NCBI GenBank assembly: GCA_016208305.1 | Contig: JACQYI010000061.1 | Location: 84,070 to 148,069 of the forward strand | DNA from: Oscillatoriophycideae cyanobacterium NC_groundwater_1537_Pr4_S-0.65um_50_18 | Lineage (GTDB): Bacteria; Cyanobacteriota; Cyanobacteriia; Elainellales; Elainellaceae | DNA length: 64,000 bases | Direction: 5' to 3' | Shown: piece after piece, positions 58,359 to 64,000 of the stretch | Numbering within the stretch: position 1 is the stretch's first letter | Layout: every line of letters starts with the position of its first letter | Program-made: the position numbers and the translations under genes | The notes under the pieces: generated by a model | Told to the model about the DNA's origin: nothing | Seen by the model: only the letters and a program-made list of their open reading frames with translations | Databases searched by the model: none

Positions 58359-59981
58359 ATGAACAAATCTGTTTCCCCTATCCGCATTGCTCTTGATCCT
58401 CAACGATTGCAGGAGAGAATGGAAGCTGCGCGATCGCTTGAGGATAAATCGCGGCAATCAAGATTGCTACCACAGGTTTTTAACCGGAGAACTGGAGCCT
58501 TTGTGGGTGTGGCGATCGCTGCCGTTGCAGGCTCACGTCTGGTTCAAGTTGAACCTCATGCAACTGAGTATGAGGGAAAACTACAGCTCTCGCTTGAGCC
58601 TAAGGCTGGGAATACAGGTCAATCTTCTTTGGCTTCGGCAACGAATGGAAGTGTTCCGACTCCGAGTATTGATTATGAAACTCAAGCTAGAGTTTTTTGG
58701 AGTCCAAAACTGCTCTCTCCGGCAATTGCAGATCTACAGCAGAAATATCCAGATTTGACTTACGAGCGGTTGACGCATGACTTGAAAATTACTCATCCTG
58801 AAGGAACAAAGAATCTAGAGATTAGCTATCAAGATACCGATTCTCAGAAGGCTCAAGCGGTTTTAGAGAAACTCTCAGAGGTTTACCTAAAATACAGTCA
58901 GGATGCGCCGACAAACAGCAATACGGCATTACAATTCATTGCAGAGCGGCTGCCGCAGTTGCAGCAGCAGGTAGCCAGCGCTGAGGAAAAGATGCAGGAG
59001 TTTCCACAGCAGTATGGCATGGAGAACCCTGATCAGCTAGGTCAGCGCCTCTCAGAACAAAGTAATGCGCTGCGACAGCAGCAGCAGGATCTTCTTAACC
59101 AACTGATTGAAGCGCATACGTCTTATGCTGTTTTGCAAAGACAGTTGGACGCTCACTCGGAGCACCTGCCTGAAGGCCAGCGCCTTGAAAATCGGCAGGC
59201 TGAAAGTCAGCTACTAGCTCAGCAGAGTCCGCGCTATCAAGAGTTGTTGGCTCAGTTTCAAAGCATTGCTTTACAGCTGACGACGGCGCGTAGCGAGGTT
59301 GGTTTTGAGCCTAGTGCAGAGCGCCAGCTAGAGCAACACTATCAACAGCTGTCGGCGGAATTGGCTGAAGCGGCTCAGCAGCCTTTGGTCGATCGCCTCA
59401 CGCAGATGACTACGGCTGCTGACTCGGTGGACTATCAGGAGATTAATCGTCTAGAAGCCCTAATTTCTCTGAAAGCGGCTGAGAATCAAGTTCGGATGAT
59501 TGAAATTAGCTATGAGGCGATCGCTCAAACGAGAGTTTCATTGGGTGACAAAATCAAGCAATGGGCGGGTTTAGCCCGACAGTATGATGCGCTGGAGTTA
59601 GAGGTGCAGCTTGCGACTGACAAAATGAACGTGTCTCTAGCTAAACAAGCAGAGTTACAAACTTTTATGCAGTCTGCTTGGCAGGTTGTAGCGCCTCCTC
59701 AGGTTAAGCCAGTGCCTGAGAGTCCGTTTGCGCTCTCTGGTACTCAACGGGACTTTAGCTTGAGTTTGGCGCTTTGTTTAATTGTTGCTATGTGGGCAAT
59801 GACGCTTCAGGAAAGCACGACACAGTCTTCTCAAAAACAGAGTGGCTTACCGCTACCCGACTTACGGACTCATCTTCAGCGTCGTCTGATGCCTCCTCCT
59901 TTGGCTCTGCAAATGCCGGTTAGCCATTTGCTTCAGCCGATCGATGCAGATTACAGAGGGGTTCCTACTTTTAACCATTAG
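58359..59981 (+). CDS. Kinase-less Wzc/Wzz paralogue
   Basis: 540 residues from ATG 58359 (a longer open frame to 58230 overlaps the upstream gene and is rejected). The N-terminal helix (FVGVAIAAVAGSRLV), coiled-coil middle and C-terminal helix (LSLALCLIVAMWAMTLQE) are arranged as in its neighbour. SIDYETQARVFWSPKLL, QKYPDLTYERL and ISYQDTDSQKAQAVLEKLSE align with segments of the Wzc-like protein, but there is no P-loop. A duplication that lost, or never had, the kinase is the simplest reading. Probably modulates chain length as a Wzz-type co-polymerase. Confidence 0.75.
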   Translation: MNKSVSPIRIALDPQRLQERMEAARSLEDKSRQSRLLPQVFNRRTGAFVGVAIAAVAGSRLVQVEPHATEYEGKLQLSLEPKAGNTGQSSLASATNGSVPTPSIDYETQARVFWSPKLLSPAIADLQQKYPDLTYERLTHDLKITHPEGTKNLEISYQDTDSQKAQAVLEKLSEVYLKYSQDAPTNSNTALQFIAERLPQLQQQVASAEEKMQEFPQQYGMENPDQLGQRLSEQSNALRQQQQDLLNQLIEAHTSYAVLQRQLDAHSEHLPEGQRLENRQAESQLLAQQSPRYQELLAQFQSIALQLTTARSEVGFEPSAERQLEQHYQQLSAELAEAAQQPLVDRLTQMTTAADSVDYQEINRLEALISLKAAENQVRMIEISYEAIAQTRVSLGDKIKQWAGLARQYDALELEVQLATDKMNVSLAKQAELQTFMQSAWQVVAPPQVKPVPESPFALSGTQRDFSLSLALCLIVAMWAMTLQESTTQSSQKQSGLPLPDLRTHLQRRLMPPPLALQMPVSHLLQPIDADYRGVPTFNH

Positions 59982-59982
59982 G

Positions 59983-60050
59983 GATCGCAAATCAATTAAC
60001 CTCAGTAGATCGCCAACGGGGTTTTGGGCGAGCATTTGCGATCTACTGAG
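59983..60050 (+). terminator. Overlapping alternative hairpins after the export operon
   Basis: CTCAGTAGATCGC (60001-60013) pairs perfectly with GCGATCTACTGAG (60038-60050), and GATCGCAAAT (59983-59992) pairs perfectly with ATTTGCGATC (60034-60043). The two right arms overlap, so only one hairpin can form at a time. No T-run follows. Confidence 0.55.
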
Positions 60051-60126
60051 CCTGTAATGTAGCGTTCATAAACTGCTTGTGAACGAGGGGTGTTGCCTTC
60101 ACACAAGTCATTTATGGATCGGGCTG

Positions 60127-60489
60127 TTAAGCTGCAACTAATCCCATATTGCCCAAAATAAAGAAGAGGATTGAATTGACAATGCTAAGGGCGATCGCGC
60201 CTAAAATTGCGCTCCAGATTCCCCAACGCAGCCTAAATCCCTCGACGAGTAAGGCCGTTAACCCAAAGATAATTACACCACTTAATAGCGGAATTAGACC
60301 TAGGCTGACAATAGCGCCAAAAGTTTTGAACCAGGATGGGAATATCCCGACTAGGCCGTTGATCGCTCCAATAATGGCTCCTGCGATTAAGGCGATGATG
60401 GGGTTGTCAATCTCAACGCCTAACGGAAGCTTTGAGATAATTAGTAGGCTGATTGCAATAACGACGATAGAAATTAAGAAACCAGTCAT
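60127..60489 (-). CDS. YvlD/phage-holin-4-like small membrane protein
   Basis: A 120-residue protein with four hydrophobic helices, starting at ATG 60489 with GAGGAG eight bases upstream. LPLGVEIDNPIIALIAGAII and LGLIPLLSGVIIFGLTALLV match the YvlD (phage holin 4_2) superfamily, whose members are widespread in bacteria and not necessarily phage-related. Function unknown; possibly envelope stress. No phage genes are near. Confidence 0.8.
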   Translation of the reverse strand: MTGFLISIVVIAISLLIISKLPLGVEIDNPIIALIAGAIIGAINGLVGIFPSWFKTFGAIVSLGLIPLLSGVIIFGLTALLVEGFRLRWGIWSAILGAIALSIVNSILFFILGNMGLVAA

Positions 60490-60778
60490 TTTCTGCACTC
60501 CTCAAATAGAACTAGGACTATGGCAATGATTCACGATCATGGCTATAGATACTGAGAATCTATCAGGGTGACTTCAGTCTGGCAACTGTAGGCTTGTGCC
60601 TGATGGACTGTGACTAGCGGACTGTGAGGATGCGCTGTTGCTTTGCAGATTGTAACGATGAATTTCTAGAAGGGACTTGGGGTGTCCCTTCTAAAGTGAT
60701 GTTTCACAGCTAAAGTGCTTCAGGACAAAATTGTTTTTGAACGCCTAGCATAGTTGAGCTGCCACAATAGCATTGCTA

Positions 60779-61369
60779 CTATGCCGTCCATCGCTGTGCT
60801 GCTTCGGCAATGCGCTGTCCGTATCGCTCAGCAGAGAGGCGATCGCCTGGATCAATTTCTGCGGGGTTGCCACTCATGTCAAGATTGCTTTGCCCCATGA
60901 CTCCGAGGAAAGAACCTAGCCGATTTAATCCATCCGTTTTGCCAAAATAACTGCTGGGTAAATCTGCAAATCCGATCCAAACCATGCCATGTTGAGCGGC
61001 GTTTGTTGCGAGGTAAAGGAGGGTTCCTTGCTTATCGCCACTTAGGGAGCCTGAGTGGGTAAAGCCGCCTGCAATCTTATTTTTCCAGCCCTGAGCAAAC
61101 CAGATTTCGCTAGCGCCGTCAATAAAGGCTTTGAATTGAGCCGCTACGCCGCCCATGTAGGTGGGCGAGCCAAAAACGATCGCATCGGCTTGACTGAGGG
61201 TTTCTAGAAATTCTGGCTGTTTCCAACGACCGTCTTTAATTTGATCACCTGTGATTCGCAATAGTTTGGCTGTTGTGCCTGAGACTTGGCTTGCTCCTGC
61301 GGCAACTGCTTCAGCCATCAAATGAGTGTGCCCTGCACCTGAAAAGTAGACTACGACAACGCTAGACAT
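60779..61369 (-). CDS. Flavodoxin-like NAD(P)H:quinone oxidoreductase / FMN protein
   Basis: A 196-residue flavodoxin-fold protein from ATG 61369 (MSSVVVVYFSGAGHTHLMAE); the frame opens 24 codons earlier but without a start context. The phosphate loop FSGAGHTHLMAEAV and the flavin loops FGSPTYMGGVAAQFKAFID and GGFTHSGSLSGDKQGTL resemble WrbA/ArsH-type proteins. Likely a two-electron quinone reductase; exact partner unknown. Confidence 0.82.
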   Translation of the reverse strand: MSSVVVVYFSGAGHTHLMAEAVAAGASQVSGTTAKLLRITGDQIKDGRWKQPEFLETLSQADAIVFGSPTYMGGVAAQFKAFIDGASEIWFAQGWKNKIAGGFTHSGSLSGDKQGTLLYLATNAAQHGMVWIGFADLPSSYFGKTDGLNRLGSFLGVMGQSNLDMSGNPAEIDPGDRLSAERYGQRIAEAAQRWTA

Positions 61370-61944
61370 ATAAGTTCTCGCTGGTTTTGAATCATTGGGC
61401 TGATCTGGGATTACCTCAGGCTTTGTCACTGATTTTCTCAAGGAGGCTTTGCAGTTCTTGCTTTGAAGATCAATGACAAGCCAGAACGCTATCCATTAAC
61501 GATGCAGCGCTGGCTCTCGATTCTATCTTTTTCACCCATAACTCAAAAGACTAGTAGAGCACCAAGCTTTGTTTTTGAGGGTTAATTTTCGACGTAAAGC
61601 ACCCAAAAAATTGATCTTCAAAAATTTGTCTAGTCTAGGACTCGCATGTTTCTAAATAAGACTTGTTTTGAGATTTGCAGGACTTATTTTGAGATTAAAA
61701 TGGCGCCAAAAATTGATCGTTGAAAACTTGCCCAAATTAGGACTCATGTATTTCTAAATGAGACTCGTATTGAGATTTACAGGACTTACTCTAGGACTAA
61801 AACGAGTCTGATTAATCTTGATTTAAGTCCTGTATTAAGACGTTCAAGTCTCAGATGAGCGAACTAAAACCAAGTTTTGGACGAGCAGTTGTTTTTAGAA
61901 AAATTGGGTGTAATGGAAAAGACTTGTAAATTGAGGGTGTCGGA
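61370..61944. other. Intergenic region holding tandem repeats
   Basis: Divergent between the flavodoxin-like gene and threonine aldolase. No coding frame. Most of its right half is a tandem repeat (61603-61806) followed by an inverted copy of part of the unit. Confidence 0.6.
61603..61806. repeat. Two 102-bp tandem repeats with 21-nt periodic GACT
   Basis: The unit starts CCAAAAAATTGATC and recurs 102 bp later (TTGATC at 61611 and 61713). Within each unit GACT is spaced exactly 21 bases apart: 61639, 61660, 61681 and 61741, 61762, 61783. ACAGGACTTA at 61779-61788 is inverted as TAAGTCCTGT at 61824-61833. Confidence 0.75.
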
Positions 61945-62967
61945 ATGATCGATTTACGGAGTGATACGGTCACACAACCAACGGCAGGAATGCGGGAAGC
62001 GATCGCAGGTGCTGCCGTTGGGGATGATGTCTTTGGCGATGATCCGACGGTGAATGCGCTAGAAGCTTATGTGGCTGATCTGTTGGGTAAGGAAGCTGCG
62101 GTGTTTATGCCTTCCGGCACGATGACGAATCAGATTGCGCTACGGGTGCATACTGAGCCAGGAGATGAGGTGATTCTGGAGTCGGAGGCGCATATTTACT
62201 ACTATGAGGGCGGTGCTCCAGCGGCTTTGTCGGGAGTCATGTGCCGATTGATCAAGGGCGATCGCGGTATTTTTACAGCGGCAGATCTGCGATCGGTTTT
62301 GCGCCCTGAAGATTCACATTTTCCTAGAACAAAGTTGGTGTGCTTAGAGAATACGCACAATCGGGGAGGCGGCAAGATTTTTCCATTGGCAGGGATAGAG
62401 GCGATCGCTCAGGTCTGTCGAGAGCAGGGGCTAATGTTGCATTTGGATGGAGCCAGGTTTTGGAATGCCTGTGTTGCTACAGGGGTTGCGGATGCAGTCT
62501 ATGCAAAGCCTTTTGATACAGTCAGCGTGTGTTTCTCGAAGGGGTTAGGCGCGCCTATAGGTTCTGCCCTAGCCGGATCAAAGGAAATGATGGCGCGGGC
62601 GCGACGGTTTCGTAAGATGTTTGGGGGCGGTATGCGACAGGCAGGTTTGATGGCGGCAGGTGCGTTGTATGGATTAAAACACCAGCGCGATCGCTTAGCA
62701 GAAGATCATGCTAATGCAAAAGTATTGGCGGAAGGGCTTAGCCAAATTGAGGGAATTGAAATTACTCCAGAGCAGGTAGAAACCAATCTTGTGGTGTTTC
62801 ATATGCCAACAATGGCTGCTCAAATAGTGGTCGGTCGACTGCAAGAAAAGGGAGTGGCTATGTTAGCAGTTGGCTCTCATTCCATTCGAGCCGTGACAAA
62901 TTTGATGGTGACAAGGGCGCAAGTTGAGCAGGTGCCGGAGATGATCAAGGCCGCTATGCAAGCTTAA
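61945..62967 (+). CDS. ltaE: Low-specificity L-threonine aldolase
   Basis: A PLP fold-type I enzyme cleaving threonine or allo-threonine to glycine and acetaldehyde. [19 protein letters not shown] is the family start, with GAGGG upstream. The internal-aldimine Lys199 lies in [25 protein letters not shown] supplies the cofactor Asp and Arg. Length 340 is normal. A broader beta-eliminating-lyase name is possible, but the match is good. Confidence 0.9.
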   Translation: MIDLRSDTVTQPTAGMREAIAGAAVGDDVFGDDPTVNALEAYVADLLGKEAAVFMPSGTMTNQIALRVHTEPGDEVILESEAHIYYYEGGAPAALSGVMCRLIKGDRGIFTAADLRSVLRPEDSHFPRTKLVCLENTHNRGGGKIFPLAGIEAIAQVCREQGLMLHLDGARFWNACVATGVADAVYAKPFDTVSVCFSKGLGAPIGSALAGSKEMMARARRFRKMFGGGMRQAGLMAAGALYGLKHQRDRLAEDHANAKVLAEGLSQIEGIEITPEQVETNLVVFHMPTMAAQIVVGRLQEKGVAMLAVGSHSIRAVTNLMVTRAQVEQVPEMIKAAMQA

Positions 62968-63369
62968 TGGATCGGGCGCATCTAGCAGTTGGGGGAGCCT
63001 CTAAAGGTTACGAGAGGGGGAGGGTGGGATGATGCGATCGCCATTGTTTGCTCTCCCATCATCTCCTCTCTCATCACTCAAAATATCTGCTCCCCTAGCA
63101 ACGAGATGTACCCTAATGGGGCTAAAAACTCTTGCGAAATTTAGTCCAAATTTAGTCCAAGCTTTTATGCAAGAGTCCGAAAAGCCCGTGAAATATAGGA
63201 TTTGATTGTCTGCTTAGTTGCGGTATAGGCAACTACTCAGCTAGTACAATTACCCTATATCTGCCCTGTCGTCATGGCGCTAATACCCGATCGCAAAAAA
63301 CGAGATCAGCCAAGAATAAGCAAGAAACCAAATGGAAGTCTTTAACCACCCTTTCATGAGCATCAACGT
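62968..63369. other. Intergenic region between convergent genes with hairpins
   Basis: After ltaE an imperfect hairpin built on GATGATG / CATCATC (about 63030-63056) is a probable terminator. Further right an 11-bp word AAATTTAGTCC is tandemly repeated (63137-63158) inside an inverted repeat ACTCTTGC / GCAAGAGT (63128-63176). No gene seen. Confidence 0.45.
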
Positions 63370-63855
63370 TCATTCTGTCTTTTTCCCAGCAACTGGCTCA
63401 CCTATATTTTCGAAGTCAACAAGGTTCCACTTTAATCCTCTGTTTCTATAAATACGCTTCTTTAAGTTGGGATAATCACCCACATCATGCTCAAGTCGTT
63501 GTCCAACAACAATGCACTTTAATAAAGAATTACCGTTGTTTTTAAGAGAATGCGCTTCTCCTCCCGATCGGTAACCGATAAAGTCACCTGCTTTGACGGA
63601 GTACTTGCGATCGCCAATGGTCGCTTCTGCCTCACCCTCAAGAATGTATACACATTCATCTTCGTGATAGTGCATATGCAGCTCTGTAGATTCATACCCA
63701 GGCTTGATTTCTATAATGTGAAAACCAAAACCCGATAGACCTGTGAGGTCGCCTAAAGATTTATTCAGCCTCCGAGCATTGTCATTGAGAAAATGGGTCT
63801 TCTCAATTCCCTGATACTGTTCAATTTCTTCTTTCGTAACAATATATTTGTCCAT
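63370..63855 (-). CDS. Cupin-domain protein
   Basis: A 161-residue single-cupin protein. The metal motif 1 is in STELHMHYHEDECVYILEGE with His, His and Glu; motif 2 is GDFIGYRSGGEAHSLKNNG with its His. No signal peptide. The N-terminal 45 residues precede the barrel and include FLNDNARRLNKSLGDLTGL. It could be an isomerase, a dioxygenase or a binding protein; the substrate is not predictable. Confidence 0.85.
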   Translation of the reverse strand: MDKYIVTKEEIEQYQGIEKTHFLNDNARRLNKSLGDLTGLSGFGFHIIEIKPGYESTELHMHYHEDECVYILEGEAEATIGDRKYSVKAGDFIGYRSGGEAHSLKNNGNSLLKCIVVGQRLEHDVGDYPNLKKRIYRNRGLKWNLVDFENIGEPVAGKKTE

Positions 63856-63949
63856 AGTGGAATGGCACTGACAGAAAGGGATAAAAAAGGCTCTAAGGCT
63901 TGATATAAGAGAATCATAGCCTCAGAGACCTACAAACTATCCCTTTACT

Positions 63950-64000
63950 ATGACAAATCGAGCCGAGATCCTCAAGCAAAGATTTCAGACCAGCATTGCC
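63950..64000 (+). CDS. Start of an unidentified gene (runs off the window)
   Basis: ATG at 63950 opens a frame to the window end, encoding MTNRAEILKQRFQTSIA. It is divergent from the cupin gene. Only 17 codons are visible, so neither identity nor reality can be judged. Confidence 0.3.
   Translation, partial: MTNRAEILKQRFQTSIA

Noticed and set aside
60127..60489. Prophage holin
   Set aside because: The holin-4 family name is historical; the protein resembles YvlD and no phage genes surround it.
61603..61806. Possible CRISPR array
   Set aside because: Only two 102-bp units, no short conserved repeat with unique spacers, and no cas genes.

Overview
The window is a chromosomal segment of a cyanobacterium, probably filamentous and Leptolyngbya/Oscillatoria-like (inference). 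The evidence is the very frequent GCGATCGC-type palindrome (HIP1), typical cyanobacterial gene neighbourhoods (GNAT - ruvX - DUF3727 - mltG - yqeG), carotenoid genes of cyanobacterial type (cruF, crtW), a stand-alone ureC, and large hybrid histidine kinases. I saw no rRNA, tRNA, CRISPR array, intact insertion sequence or prophage.

Layout. 1-784: 3'-truncated cruF (carotenoid hydratase) on the minus strand. 1187-2662: REC-PAS-adenylate cyclase. 3392-9283: plus-strand housekeeping run (CofE-like membrane protein, GNAT, RuvX, DUF3727, MltG, YqeG). 9328-11566: Gfo/Idh oxidoreductase and CrtW ketolase, minus. 12064-14382: alpha/beta hydrolase, small hypothetical protein, Nei glycosylase. 14583-18618: an AT-richer accessory island. 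It holds a double-glycine precursor peptide, a PoyD-like radical SAM RiPP epimerase, the C-terminal stump of an ABC exporter, and a 5'-truncated, stop-containing hemagglutinin (TpsA) pseudogene. 19547-25866: pepP, cysteine desulfurase, ureC, a small hydrophilic protein and a tRNA-dihydrouridine synthase.

25959-34808 is a minus-strand phosphorelay block: a 1780-aa Nik1-like poly-HAMP hybrid kinase, a REC-PAS-kinase-REC hybrid and a double-REC protein. 35279-59981 is a large polysaccharide region organised around a divergent promoter region at 54021-54533. Leftward run Wzy-like polymerase/ligase, an MsbA/PglK-type ABC transporter, about nine glycosyltransferases, all four Kdo-synthesis genes (kdsA, kdsB, kdsC, kdsD), a polysialyltransferase-like protein and an acyltransferase. 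Rightward run a Wza-like SLBB exporter, a Wzc-like tyrosine autokinase and a kinase-less Wzc/Wzz paralogue. Together they suggest synthesis, polymerisation and export of an acylated, probably Kdo-containing surface polysaccharide.

60127-64000 holds a YvlD-like membrane protein, a flavodoxin-like protein, threonine aldolase, a cupin protein and the first codons of an unidentified gene. Intergenic DNA is rich in hairpins and short repeats: a dispersed TTGCAAGAG hairpin element in two copies, a MITE-like inverted repeat near 11.9 kb, a 102-bp tandem repeat with 21-nt internal periodicity near 61.7 kb, and a pair of mutually exclusive hairpins at the end of the export operon.

The accessory content most worth follow-up is the eroded RiPP locus at 14.5-16.9 kb and the Kdo/polysialyltransferase-like module inside the polysaccharide cluster. 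All functional calls are from reading translated sequence by eye; no database search was run.
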